A stretch of 64,000 bases of DNA. It comes from Syncephalis fuscata (lineage: Eukaryota; Zoopagomycota; Zoopagomycetes; Zoopagales; Piptocephalidaceae). Shown piece after piece: positions 25,394 through 37,940 of the stretch. Within the stretch, counting starts at the first letter, position 1. The number at the start of each line of letters is the position of its first letter. Position numbers and translations under genes: made by a program. Below the pieces are notes generated by a model that saw only the letters and a program-made list of their open reading frames with translations, did not search any database and was not told where the DNA came from. The stretch covers positions 744,001 to 808,000 of the forward strand of contig JAHLTZ010000008.1 of assembly GCA_025786725.1 (NCBI GenBank), written 5' to 3'.

Positions 25394-26935
25394 TACATGC
25401 TATGTATTATTCCATTTTTAGCTTTTAACTTTAGTACTTGTTAATTGAGTTAAATAAAATGCTGCATCATATAAAATATTGTGTGTTATTTAACATTATT
25501 ATACAATTTAATTAAATTTATTAATCAGTATAGTGTAGTGCGGTTATGTCGGTACCTAAGCCCAGTACCTAGGCCTCTGGGATATCACCCATGGCGGTAT
25601 GAGTTCCGTGGACGTTCGCTTCTATTGCTTGATTTGATAAACAAAATCCCTCTACTCAGAAGGGCAAGCACTGTAGGTATTCTCTTACAGATGCTCGAAT
25701 CTGCCTAACTAGAACGCTACGTAACTTTTTAACACTTAATACAAAATAAAATACAATTCAAAAGGCTTTTCCTTCTTTATTCAAAAGTGTGTTTTGAATC
25801 CTCTTATTATGCATCAAAGATACAGCAAACACAACACAGCAATGCCGAGCTACATATATCAATTTTTATTAATAAAAGAGCTGTAACCATACCGACAACG
25901 GTTATAGACAGCGTATAGCCAATATATAATAAAATGATAAACATTATAATGAATACGCAATATTGAACGAGATTAGTAATGTTCAAGTTATTGAGCATAT
26001 ATGTATGTGCATGAGCAAAATAAGTCAATTTTATTAATAATAGTTCTAGAACAAAAATAAAAACAGTTTTGGATAAAGAAAGTCTAGACAAGTATAAGAT
26101 GATATATAAAATGATAAATGTACGGTAAGAAAACATATAAACCGATGTTAAAGGTACAGTGTGTATACATCATCATGTTCAATAGATTGGACGTTATTAA
26201 ATTTAGTCATTTGATCACCAAATCATAATAAATAACTAATAAATTGTTTAATGTAAAAAGATTATCTTTATTTAATTAATAAATAATGTAATATATACAA
26301 TTCATAAATTAAATGGTATTGTACATAAAAAGACTATGAATAAATTGAAATACCAATGAGTGAATTGTTCAAGTGGTGAAATACAAGAAAGAATAAAAAT
26401 CAATAGCATAAAAGCAAATATATTCATAAAACAATGTCATTAGTAAAATAAGAAGAATGGATATCAATGCATAAACAAATGTCATTATCATAGAACATAA
26501 TATTACAGTTGACAACTCTAAACTTTTAAGCATTAGATTCAGTATATAAGCAACAGCTTTTTATTGTAAATGATGATTTAAACACAAATTAATCTAATCA
26601 GCTCGTCAACTATTTAAATCACTACAATCGATTGCGTAAAATAATTTACTACTCTGGGGGATTAAAGTAGATAGTTAACTAAAAACATTTATACATTACA
26701 ATATCGATGTTAATTAACATTGAAATAATCAACCGTTTACATTTCGTGGCAGCTATACTGCAAAGCGATTAACATGAAAAACGCATAGTACATTCTTTAA
26801 ATCTGCCATTATACTGCAAATAGGTGCAAGTATAACAGCATGTTGTTGAAGAAACAAAGGCTATTCGAGCAATGAAATAAAGCAAACATATCTTAGAGTG
26901 AGTAATTAAGTAATTGTGTTGTCAAACATAATCCT
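25394..26935. other. intergenic, repeat-derived
   Basis: Includes a GC-richer island at about 25530-25700 with an open frame (25481-25708) of unknown meaning, a hydrophobic reverse-strand frame (25807-26136) that I do not accept, and one member of a short repeat pair at 26168-26250. Confidence 0.4.
26168..26250 (+). repeat. short dispersed repeat, copy 1 of 2
   Basis: Contains catcatcatgttcaatagat followed by tggacgttattaaat and a caaatcata block, matching 31354-31432 with a few differences. Confidence 0.65.
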
Positions 26936-28403
26936 TTAAGGCTTCTGGCCATAAAAGTAATAAGCATGAACAAGCGTTCTATGCTCATCGCAGTCTTGCC
27001 ATAGCTCGTCGAGAAGCTTGTCGTATTCCTCTTCCGATGAAACGACACCAATAATAGCGGCCAATTTTTTCAGGCTACGTAATGCCTCATCGATATTGTT
27101 GCGCATCATACGACCAGAAATGCCAGCCCATTCGCCCACGGGAAATTCTACAATGCGCGCCTGAATCTCTATGTAGCCAGCTCGTTTCATTAGTTTGTCA
27201 AGACGACGAATAATGGAAAGATCGAGGCCACGATAAGCAAAACACTGCTCGACAATCTTATTTACGCGATAGCCGATATCACCGACATTCTGAAAGCTGA
27301 AGTCGGTATCAGCCAGCTCGAGAAAACCGCCAGACTGTGTAATGCGAAACAGTTCGCCTACATGTGTTGGCCAGAAAGACGCGGGGATGGCACCACTCAT
27401 CAAGCGTTGGTGAACAAAGTCGTAGCGATTCGAAGAGAATGACAATCCTAATATAGCAAATAAAAGGTAAATAATCGAGTATATATCATTTATATTAGTT
27501 GTATTTACCTTCCAGTATATTTCCCAATTCAAAAGCACAATTGTTTGGCATGTCTGTTTGCATAAAAATGTCGGCAATATCAACGCCAATTAGGCTGGCC
27601 TTTGGATAATCGCGCGCCACTTCCTTCATCCACATACCGGTGCCACAGCCCACGTCTAAAATCCGTTTTGGGTCGTTGACTGGCGCGAGGTATGTGCGAC
27701 GAAGTACATAGCGAATAATGTTGTGCTGCGTATTGAGTCTATCCGTTTCATCAAGATCTGTAGGCCATAAATAATTGGCCATATCTTCATTTAGCATACG
27801 GCGGCCATCCTGCCAAATGTATTTAGCTGGCACAATGCTTGTTGAGCTATTGGAACCTGTTGTACTATGGTCATTGTTGTCGGATTTAATCAGCTTAGGA
27901 TAGCAGTTTTCGTGGCCGAAAGAACCGCCTTCGCTATGACTACGCATCATACCATTAGAAAAATCGTTGGCACTGCTGTAACTATTGCTATGCGTGTGCG
28001 GTCCCTTTACTTGACAAGGAACGTAGTTGGTATCAAGTAGTGCATGGGCGACACAATCTGCACATCCACCGCAGTGCACGAAACCATTGGAAAACTTTTG
28101 AATATGTTCGCCAATATTTGCGGTCATTTGGTCCATACTACGATTATTGTGGACGTGTGCGGATGTTAAATCAACACTTAAACCAAGATGCGATTTATTG
28201 CGTCGTATTCCCGGAATACTTTGTAGAAATTTAGAACCTTTCTTGGTTCCAGGATCAGCCGTAGGAAGTACTTCATGCTGCAGCTGTTGCATACACAATG
28301 GTGATGGGCGTCGATGCTGATGAGGCTGTCGACGGCAAGCATGCTTTCGCGCAGCTTTTGAATCGCTTGCCGTGCTTTTACGTGATGATGTAGTGTTGCC
28401 CAT
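26936..28403 (-). CDS. SAM-dependent class I methyltransferase 2, possible N-myristoylation
   Basis: Two exons, 28403-27509 and 27447-26936, phases consistent, 468 residues, no frame correction needed. MGNTTSSRKS at the start fits an N-myristoylation site. A disordered Ser/His-rich N-terminal half of about 220 residues is followed by the catalytic domain: KYIWQDGRRMLNEDMANYLW, motif I ILDVGCGTGMWM, GVDIADIF, NCAFELGNILEG at the exon joint, then YDFVHQRLM and GGFLELADTDF. It is paralogous to the 19.6-22.2 kb gene and transcribed towards it. Substrate unknown. This intact member supports the corrected frame of its paralogue. Confidence 0.9.
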
Positions 28404-31353
28404 GATGTTTGTCGCTCACTTATTAATCTTTTTTTCTCTTTCTCTTGTTTCTTCTATTGCTACACAGCGGGGTCAGAAAAGCGGGGAAAGAACAAGTCGG
28501 ATTGAACTGAGCCGGTAAATAAGCGGGCGATCAATAACACCAGAAATACGCAATTCAAGCCACAGTCGTACACAATAGGAAGCTGACGTCTAGCGCCGAA
28601 CCGGTACTGTTCTTAGCAAAGATTGATATCACGTGCCAAACCAGCTGTATTACGCTGGAACGTAATTGTCTATAGGAATAAAAAGCAGTGCTGCTGTATA
28701 GTGAAGGATAATATTAAACGCCTAATCAAATGTTATACCAAAAATTTAGTATCTATAGACTGTTTATTCAAGCGGACAAGAACGAGGTTGAAATATCAAA
28801 ATCAAAAGTCGTTACTCGATAGGCAAGGCGTAATAATGCTCAACCAGTTTTGGTACCAAAATAAATGTCAGCTGAATTGACCAGCATGCCGACTTTGGTT
28901 TATTGTATCACCATCACGTCCACCACAGACCATGAACGAAGAAATAAACCATCAAAAAGTACTTACCCGTGCGTATCCAAAAGAATATAGTCGGATATTA
29001 TATAGCTATTGTTGCTATTTAAGTAGCGGCTACGTAAAATGAGAACTACAATCTAACGCTTGATTGAGAGCACAGTATTGAGTCGTTATATAGTGTGAGA
29101 GGAGAGTAAACGGGAATAAACGAAAAATAATAGCGTTAAGGCGTGTAACGGTTAGGTTAGGTTCAATAAAAGGCGCCGAGAAAATGAAGTAAGAAGCAGG
29201 CCAAGGAGCGCAACGTTAAGCTTTGGCCGTAAATATCTGAAAAAAAGTTAGTAGGATGATGGAGACGGAATAATACTGGTGTAACAAATATCTTGAAACG
29301 ACGGCAAGTTTCGTGTAGGATATTTGTTTGGAGAATTAGGAAAATAGAAACGAGAAAGATAGAAAGAGTGGGAAATAGAGCGATAGATAGAAGGAGAGGA
29401 AGAAAAGAATACGCAGTATATCAACGTATAGTTGGACAAATAGTGCCAATGCTATTGGTGCCGATAATAATAGCAGTACTAATCGTAATGGTAATAAAAA
29501 TGGAATGATTGGCGATGGCAAAAGAAAACATCCGAATGCAAGACGGCGTCCGCGTGTCTATTTTAACCATGTTCTCGTCCTAAACAACTACAAAATGCCG
29601 CATTGTTCATTCATTGGACCCATTAGGGTAACGAGCTGATACTGATTACGAGGATGGTCGGCGATGGCAGCAATAACAGAAATGGAAATGCATGAGCAGC
29701 AGCAGCATTTGTAGGCCATTTACTATTCAGCTGCACACAGCAGTGTAATGCATGTGCCGTCCATTCGTTGGTCTATTGCTTCTGACATCTTTGATTTCGT
29801 CGTTTGATTTGTACGCAAAAGGCGGAGGCACTAACGTGTGCCAATACGCGTTTCGTATGCATGCGGGCCAGTTTTGCTGAAAAAAATTCCTAGCATGTGC
29901 CCCTTGTGGCCTTGGGTGCGACTGTTTTCCCTCTTCACTTGCTTGCTTGCTACTACTCACTTGCTAGTGTTTTACTGCTTTAGCCGCTAAATGATAATAA
30001 AATGACATGATAGGCCTAAAGGGTCGAGTTAAAAGCTTAGTTGGGACCGCTGAGTGTTTATTTGACGATTTCAGTGAAGTATACACGTGCACATTGCTTT
30101 CATGCAACCAAAAAAACGATGTCTTGCGCGATTGGTAAATTTTATTAGACACGCTTCACGGACGTGCGTGGTTGGTCTTACTCACCCGTGTTTACAGACC
30201 AACGACGTCATTGTCGTAACGGTGCATGAGCGTGCGCAGACAAATAGAAAATACTGGGTCTCAAAAAGCAGTATTTCATGACTACTTTGATCTTAGCAGA
30301 AGGCCTTGTTCGTAAGTTTTTCATTTAATAGTACATTAACCATAAACGACTTTTTACAGAAAATATTTATATTATAGATAATGCTTATTTGTCCACAAGG
30401 GGCTCGTATACAATACATCGATTCTAATCGCGATAACATCGCTTAAAGCATTGTTTAGCAAGTGGTGTACTACCGATAAAGCAATAACAAACTCTTCTGA
30501 GGTTGCACGGTTATACAGTAACCCGTAATGGCAAAAACAGACGCTATAAATTTATGTTAGTACTATTAATCTGCTTTAAAACTGTTGCTATCCTTTTTTC
30601 AATTTTTCATATTGATTAAACCTTTTGTTTTTGTATCGTATTTAAAACACTCTTGCTTGATGTTACACCAGTTGTACCAGTATTTAACTTATGGTCTAAT
30701 AGAAATCACAATGTAATAAATACAATAACACATGGTTACTGTATTTTATTTCATATTAATAATTACATGGGGCACAATGAGTGAAAGAAAAGATTTAAAA
30801 TGTAAGTTTACAATTACATCTTTAGTATAACTGGTCAAATAAAACGAAAAACATATGCTGAGTGCGCAACATCTACGTAAATTAAACGTTATTCAATAGT
30901 TATAGCACAATATAATGATAAACTAATAATAATAAACTGCTTATTGTAAAGCTATGCCATGCTAATAAAGCAGCCACTAATAAAGCTATTGCTATAGTAG
31001 ATATGGTTGTTTTTCACGCCTATTCTAGCCATTACTACGAAACTATTTTATTTTAGGTTTCCAACTTCAAGATGAAAACAAAAAATCTATAACTCAATAA
31101 TAAAACGTCCATCGGTTTTTAACACTGAGAAGTGTCGTTTGTTGAAGCATCACTATGTCAACTCCGTTTGAATTAGTTGAAGTTGAGCCAGTCTGTACTA
31201 TTTTCAATATTCGATATTAGAGTTAATAGATGTTAAATAGCATTTTCATGTTACTTACAATAAAATATAATAAACAGATAAATGTTAATCCATATTATTG
31301 TTGCAGTAAAGTATTCAAAGCATTATAATTTGATATTTAATGTCATTTACTAT

Positions 31354-31432
31354 CCATCATCATGTTCAATAGATTGGATGTTATTAAATAGCCACTTTAA
31401 CCACAAATCATACTAAATGGCTAACAAATTTA
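31354..31432 (+). repeat. short dispersed repeat, copy 2 of 2
   Basis: Matches 26168-26250: same catcatcatgttcaatagat core, then tggatgttattaaata and a caaatcata block. Confidence 0.65.
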
Positions 31433-31689
31433 ATTAAATTGTATAATAATGTTAAATGATACACTATTTTATACAATAATGCAGTTTATTTAATTCAATT
31501 AGCAAGTACTAAATTAAAAGTTAAAAACGAAATGCTACATAGCATGTATATATTAGTGCAACAACACTAGCACAATCAAATAAAACAATTGACTAAATAA
31601 TTGCTAATATCATTACTAAAATAGCTAATGTGGTTGTAATTGTAGTAAATGTAGCTCATTGTAATATGTTAATATTTAGTCAATTTTTC

Positions 31690-31870
31690 TACACATGACG
31701 AACAATAACAATCAACCTCAAATGTTCCAAAGAAATCAAACAGTATGTTACATTATTTATTTAAATTAATTTATTAATAATATTTTAATAGAAAGTAATA
31801 TAATTATGTTGTGCATAACAATGGCATGACTTCAATTGAAATAAAACTTTGCTTTGGGGACTCAAAATAG
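31690..31870 (+). repeat. dispersed repeat family 1, copy B (right half only)
   Basis: Shares with copies A and C the caacctcaaatgttcc block, the agtaatataatta tract and the gcataacaatggcatgac end. The zinc-ribbon part is missing. Confidence 0.7.
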
Positions 31871-31971
31871 GCGGCGCAAAGTAAAATTCATTCACTATCA
31901 TTATGATGATGGTTAAAAATAATAAACTTGTTTGTCGCCTATTTCAATAACTAACCATAGTATTAGCCACC

Positions 31972-33962
31972 ATGACCACTACAAAGCCTATTGAACGACA
32001 GAATAAGCTGCTTTTTATACTGATTGACGGCGTCGGCGACGTGTCGGTCTCTTCTTTGGCGGGAAAAACACCTTTGCAAGCGGCACATTTACCTCACTTG
32101 GACCGAATTGCGCGTATGTACAACTATTTATAAAGCATAAGTAACATAATTATGAACACGTAATATCGTTGCTAGTTAAAGGTGTCAACGGCTTGCTTGA
32201 TCCAGTAGAGCCAGGACTGGCGTGCGGATCGGATACAGCTCATCTATCTTTGTTCGGCTACAATCCAAGGCAGTAAGTTTTATGTTAATAATACCGTTTA
32301 TTTATAAATATTAAAAATCCTACTAATATATATTGGATATTGGTAGATATTACCGCGGACGAGGAGCATTTGAATCGATGGGTGCTGGTCTTTCAATGAT
32401 ACCAGGCGATATTGCTTTCAAGGTTAGTAGACCAACTTTTATATTGGTTTTGTGTAGCGTCGATTCATACTAGGATTAGTCGAATTTTGCTACTCTAGAC
32501 CGTGCATCCGGCATTGTTCTAAAACGTAGAGCGGATCGTAATTTTGAAGGCCTTGGACCACAATTATGTGCCGATTTAAACGGTCTGTAAGTACTTTGAC
32601 TAGACGATAAACAATCATTACTATTATCATTGTTATACTAAATGTATCATTTAATAGCAAACTACCATCATTTCCTAACCATAGTGTTGCTGTTAAATAT
32701 GCAACGGAACATAGGTAAGTGAATTTATTACTTATTGACCTATTACAAATCTAAGTGTTTTATCAATTAGATGTGGCGTTCGTGTTAGAGGTCCAGGTCT
32801 AACCGATATGATTACAGGTACAGATCCATTAAAAGACAAGTCAGTTACTTTAAATAATAATATAATAATACTAATTAATTTAATAGTCTTCCACTTGTCA
32901 AGTGTACACCGACTGATGGTAGTGAAGAGGCCGAACTAACAAGCAAAGTAGGCTAATTATAGCTGATAATGTAGTTTATATTAATAATATAGCAATGGGT
33001 GGCTGTTTAGCTTGTCAATGAGCTTTCCGACTGTATTTATAACATACTTGTCAATCATCCAATTAATGAGCAACGTGTAAAAGCGGGCAAATCTTTGACC
33101 AATTGCGTTTTACTACGTGGATGTGGGTCTCGTATCAAGGTAATAGTTGATATGTTATAGAATTAATACTGAATAATGATATATAGATGCCTACAGTAGA
33201 AGAAATACATGGGTTAAAATCATTTATGGTTGCGCCAACATGTATTATCGCCGGTTTAGGAGAAACCATTGGTATGGGTAAGTAAAGTATTGTGTTGCAA
33301 GTAACCACATTATAAACAATTGTATAGATATTTGTGTGGTTCCGGGTGCTACTGGCGATTACTTTACCAATATTCTGGCTAAAGGAGAGGCGGTCACTGA
33401 TAAATTATTGCATAGTGGTAAATTATTAGTAAATGGTGATGGTAATTGTAATTAATTGTGAATATTAGAATCGCCGTATAATTTTGCCTTTTTACACATT
33501 AAAGCAGTTGATGATGCGGGACATGATAAAAATATTGAATACAAAGCAAGTAAATTGTAATGAATTTTAAATTGTATCATCTAATATTTTACAGATCCGA
33601 TTCTTACAAGAAATTGATCAAATGATCGGTAAAGTTGTGGAGAAACTAGAGGATTATACAAAAGCATCGAGTGAACATAAGGTAGATATTGGCTTGTTTG
33701 CTTATTGGTCTAGCTATTTATTTAATATTTAATTGAATAGGTTACGCTCTGTGTGACGGGTGATCATTCAACGCCCGTGCTCTATGGCGATCATAGTTGT
33801 GAACCCGTTCCATTTACTGCATTACGCGTCGATCAGATGCCATTACCGCCAGACAATGTCGCAACATTCGATGAAATGGCTGCAGCCCACGGTGGGCTGG
33901 GTCGTTTTAGTGGACAAGATGTCATGTCGTTACTGAAAACGCTCATGACCATGTCAAATTAG
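31972..33962 (+). CDS. apgM: 2,3-bisphosphoglycerate-independent phosphoglycerate mutase, archaeal type
   Basis: Interconverts 3- and 2-phosphoglycerate in glycolysis/gluconeogenesis using two metal ions and a Ser nucleophile, family of alkaline-phosphatase fold. About 13 exons with small introns; first exon 31972-32113, last from about 33742 to the stop at 33960-33962. Landmarks: [13 protein letters not shown] (metal-binding Asp near the N-terminus), [20 protein letters not shown] (nucleophilic Ser region), [66 protein letters not shown] and [11 protein letters not shown] (C-terminal metal ligands). All key regions are present and no frame correction is needed. Its stop is 20 bases from the convergent NTAQ1 stop, so the transcripts must overlap. 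Confidence 0.93.
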
Positions 33963-33982
33963 TATTATTGATAGTAGCGTAG

Positions 33983-34957
33983 CTATAGCTTTTTTGTTGG
34001 TTGAAATAATGCAAGGAAGTCATCTTCAGAATAAACCTGGCCAAAATGTTGTGCTGTGGTATTGCGCATATCAATATAAGCATCAAGATTTGTCACACCT
34101 AGTGTAAATAGAAAATATGATAGTTAATTGGCACGTAGATTGATTATAATTAGTTAAACACTTACGTTCAGAATATTCATTACTGATCAGTGGTGGATAA
34201 TCGGGCGGTGGAGCTAGCCATGCTTTTGTTACTTTATCAATCTACAACAGCTTGTCATCAATTTGGTCTTCAGTCGCATTAAAATTCACCAATTACCATG
34301 TGAGATCGATCAGATGAAAAGTGCTTAACATAATCAACTGCAGGCACAACTCGGAACTGCCTTTTTATTTGTTGTTAGTGAGTTCATGAGTTGTAAATAA
34401 TAAAATTAATCCTTACCGCTGATAAATATTTAATAATTGCATGTTTGGTTTGAACGCCGCATCAACATACTTATGAAATAAGCAAGGAAAAGGCAGTAGT
34501 GCATCGAAATCGTAAACTATACAGCTAGTTTGATAGCATTTTAGTTGATATACAAATCTATTATTATTATTATTAATCCATTTACCTGCTTGCTGTCTGG
34601 TTAATCAATATAACATGATAGTCCTAGATATTAAATTATTAAATATCAATATACTTTAACCGTATCAGTTTTCGTAGCAATCATCATTACCCATATCACA
34701 AGTGTACTATCATCTCTAGAAGCCGACTGGGCCCATAGCGGCACCTACAACGCAAGAAAATAAGTATGGGACGGAATTTACAGCTATTGCAAGTCATACA
34801 AGCACTAAGCACTTACCGCGCGACGCTCATTAGAAATAAAAACAACTAGCGCATTGCTGGTCGGGTCAACAGCAAGTAATTGCTTTGATAAAAGATAAAT
34901 ATTTTCTTCGCAGTATTGCTTTGTATATTGAGTTTCACTTCGAGTCAATATTGTCAT
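33983..34957 (-). CDS. NTAQ1: protein N-terminal glutamine amidohydrolase
   Basis: Deamidates N-terminal Gln to Glu in the Arg/N-degron pathway. Seven exons: 34957-34817, 34744-34691, 34623-34586, 34524-34417, 34360-34297, 34241-34166, 34098-33983, all phases consistent, 198 residues, family-typical size. The Cys of QYCEENIYLL is the expected nucleophile; the split motif VIW / DYHVILINQ restores the WDYHV signature with the catalytic His; VYDFDALLPFPC supplies the Asp. Later blocks RQFRVVPAVDYVKHFSSDR and PPPDYPPL are also diagnostic. Start chosen at the only ATG upstream of the Cys block in frame. No defects seen. Confidence 0.95.
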
Positions 34958-36491
34958 TGTAATGTGTTGTGTGTTAATGATTGTGAGAAGAAAAGGATAT
35001 TTTATTTAGTCAATGAGATTGATAATTACGTGCTATGTTGTTAATAAAGTCAGCGTGATCATTGATGTGTTTAATAACGGTCGTGCTGATATGTGATTTT
35101 CAACCTATGCTCATTTTAATGATGTACACGACATTGTTTTTATGGTTTTGCACACTGAAATGATATATTCTATTATTCAGTTATGCATAACGTATACGTA
35201 TTTAAATAAACTGTACATGGAAAGTATCAGAAATGCGAGTGATGCCATCATCGGCGCACTGTTTACTATCAATTTGATACTGTTCGTATTGTATTATCGG
35301 CCGATTATAGCGATTTAATCAAATTTAGCCAATATTTTATTTCAAACTATAATTTAATGGCTATATTAGATACAATTGACCATGCAGCGATTAAACTTTC
35401 TACACTTATACAGATGATCAGGAAAACTACACTGATTATTAAATATACAAATGTCTTGGTTGCATTTTACTTTGCTCCTACATCTGTCCCCAAAGCACAA
35501 TTCGTTTCGATCAGAGTCATGCCGTTATTATGCACAACATAGTTATATTACTTCCTATTAAAATACTGTTAATAAACTGATTTAAATGAAGAATGTAACA
35601 TACTATTTGATTTCATTGAAACATTTAAGGCCGATTATTATTGCTGTTGGCTATGTGTAGAAAGATTGATCGAATATTAATAGAAGCCATATGATTGCAA
35701 TTTCATGTCATTCCGCATTTGTTGTTGTTACATTTATGTACAGTGTGGATTATTGCATCTGAATGGTCTATTCTATTTGCTATTCTTCTATTATTACATT
35801 TTGGATATCTTTGTGCTGTAAAATCAAGATTGCTATAATTAGTATAAAAAGTAGTTTATTAAACAGCCACTTTTCCTATAACCAATCTGACTAAATAAAA
35901 AAGTCAAATTACAATAGCCCCAGTGCCTTAAAAAGAAGTAAATTTGTTTTGATATTAATACAAAACGGGCTACGAACTAATCTTCAAAACTATCACGGTT
36001 ACACATATAGATTTAGTTGTCAATTGAAGCAAATAGAATATTCTAATGGTGCGTTATTCTACTATTTTAGTTGAGCTATCATGCTGTGTTGTATTTAGCA
36101 GCAATATAAAATTGAAAATAATAATACCAGAATTCACACATGCTATTTAGATTTCCATAGAAGGACATAGTTAACGACGATATATATTCAAAATAGGTAA
36201 TAGTCATGCTTTAGGCCATACTATTTTAGTCGAATAATCATGTCACATTACAATCAGTAGTCATTGAGGTATAAAAATAAACAAACTTGATGTTTCAAGT
36301 GTGCTATTTTGTATTCTACACTAATGAGCTTGACACATAATTTTGTATCAATGCCTGTTGAGTTCCAATCGGCTTGTGCCTAAATGATTATAAATTCTAC
36401 AATAGTTAGTGTTTTTCTTCAAATTAGCATACAACTTAGCGTTTCAAATTTTACTTAGAAAAAATATATAGACAAAAATTCTGTTTTCAGT
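34958..36491. other. intergenic with repeat copy C
   Basis: Left part is the NTAQ1 promoter side. 35478-35890 is an inverted copy of repeat family 1. The remaining AT-rich sequence up to 36434 shows no gene. The frame at 35357-35542 is a by-product of the repeat. Confidence 0.5.
35478..35890 (-). repeat. dispersed repeat family 1, copy C (inverted)
   Basis: Reverse complement of copy A over about 400 bases, with the zinc-ribbon frame broken by a Trp-to-stop change and a lost Cys. It shares the cataatagttatattac-like end with the hairpin near 25.3 kb. Confidence 0.75.
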
Positions 36492-37940
36492 ATGGTTAAA
36501 ATTGGTATTTTTGCTATTGCTGCTGCTTTTACAGCCATAATACTATCTAGCATACCAGCAAGTAGTTTCATGAACGAAGAATCTAATGGTAAATCACATA
36601 TTATAACCATCATTAATATTAACACATATGCATTACTAATAGATGAAATTCTATCTAATGGAGCTGGTAAAGTATATTTGGATGATCCAAAAAATCGAGA
36701 AAAGCTTGGATTGCCGGTGGATAGGCCAGTCAAATGGAGTTATGCAACTTCTGAAAAAAGCATTGGTTATACACAATGGAATAACAAAAATGCCTTTGTT
36801 AAATGCGTAGAAAGTAGTAATGACGCCATAGAAGAAACTAAAGCTTTTGAGGTAATGATTTTACTGGAGCAGAAATACCATTGACTTACATGATAGTTAG
36901 ATATTGATTAGACTCATAAATCATCCAAAATACAACATACCAGGAAAACACAATATTATGCATCCATTAAAACGATTTAATGTTCCGCATCCTAATTTCC
37001 CCAAAGAAACAAAAGATAACTGCTTTATCTACACGCGTGCTCCTGGTGCAACATTAAAAGAATTCATCATTGATAAAACCTGGCAACAGAAAGCTCAGTA
37101 TCTACCTCAAATATTTTATCAAGTAACGCAAGGTGAGTATTTTATATTCGAGCGATAAATCATTAATTGCTATAATTGAATATAGGCATGCTGTATTTAC
37201 GTCGAGTTGGTATTATACACTATGATATAGATCATGAAAGTAAGTTGCATAGTAATTACAAACAGCATGCTAATTAGTTAATGTAGATGTCATGGTGCAT
37301 GTTAATACTAAAAACAATATGGTTCAGGCAACCATTATTGATTACGACTGTGTAAGTTTTATCTATGGCAGCATCCAAAAAACTTTAGAATTGGCACCAT
37401 ATACAAACCTTGATATGATAAATGGACATGACCAAAAACGGTATTGCAACATCGGCAATTCACTATTTAGTACAACAATTCATTTTGCAATTACCGAGGC
37501 AGTGATTATTGATGAATTCGATGACATAGTTCAAGGGTCATTTGAAATGATAAGCGGCATTTTTGATGCAACAGCAAAAGGTTTATCGGTTTCACCTGAT
37601 AAGCGTTATGGAGTCGTATATGATAGAAAACCTCAATATCCTAGTAAAATGGATGAACCATATGCAAAAGTATTATATCCTCTTGTTAAAGCCATGAAAA
37701 AACTATATGATAGTAGCTATGGCTGTGCAATACCAAATGATGTTTTGGCTTTATTAGGATTTGCTAACATGAAATAAATTGCTTATTGAGCCTGGAATTT
37801 AATTGAATGCATTATGTGTATTTAAACTAACGTTGTTTACATTAAGTATGTATTTAATTTATTTTTCATTTGTACTGAAAATGTAGTTGTAAGCTAAATA
37901 GCCATGACGTTATTATGTACAATTGAAATATTAATATAAT
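36434..37940 (+). repeat. inverted duplication, arm 1
   Basis: Pairs with 47470-48990 on the other strand. From about 36710 to 37940 the arms are nearly identical, introns and 3' flank included; the match stops abruptly after aatattaatataat. From 36434 to about 36710 they are clearly diverged. Confidence 0.9.
36492..37777 (+). CDS. secreted kinase-like protein 2 (catalytic motifs retained)
   Basis: Predicted secreted protein kinase-like enzyme. Signal peptide MVKIGIFAIAAAFTAIIL then SSIPASS. Exons 36492-36588, 36643-36851, 36901-37132, 37186-37239, 37287-37777 have consistent phases; 360 residues. Kinase-like layout: AFVKCVES (possible beta-3 Lys, about residue 72), Glu-rich helix AIEETKAFEILIRL, hinge-like FIYTRAPGATLKEFI, catalytic loop GIIHYDIDHENVMVHV with HxD Asp and Asn, and ATIIDYDC in the DFG position. 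The HxD segment is encoded by a separate 54-base exon, as in the gene at 57.0 kb. After DYD the C-lobe has no recognisable APE motif. Kinase activity, substrate and effector role are inference. A broken near-copy lies at 47633-48917. Confidence 0.85.

Larger units (their letters stand above)
28404..31971. other. 3.6 kb intergenic region, no gene supported
   Basis: The first kilobase is likely 5' UTR/promoter of methyltransferase 2. Further right are short AT-rich repeat remnants (31354-31432 and 31690-31870). Open frames here are short, lack domains and overlap on both strands. A GGTTAGGTTAGG piece near 29149 is only two units and not a telomere. Confidence 0.45.

Noticed and set aside
25535-25620. 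Possible tRNA gene (gtatagtgtagtgcggttat resembles a D-arm)
   Set aside because: No T-arm GGTTCGA-type B box at the right distance and no acceptor pairing found.
25807-26136. 109-residue hydrophobic frame on the minus strand
   Set aside because: Composition is explained by AT-rich DNA read as Ile/Leu/Tyr/Phe; no domain, start context or splice partner.
29145-29165. Telomere-like GGTTAGGTTAGG sequence
   Set aside because: Only two units inside a chromosome-internal window.
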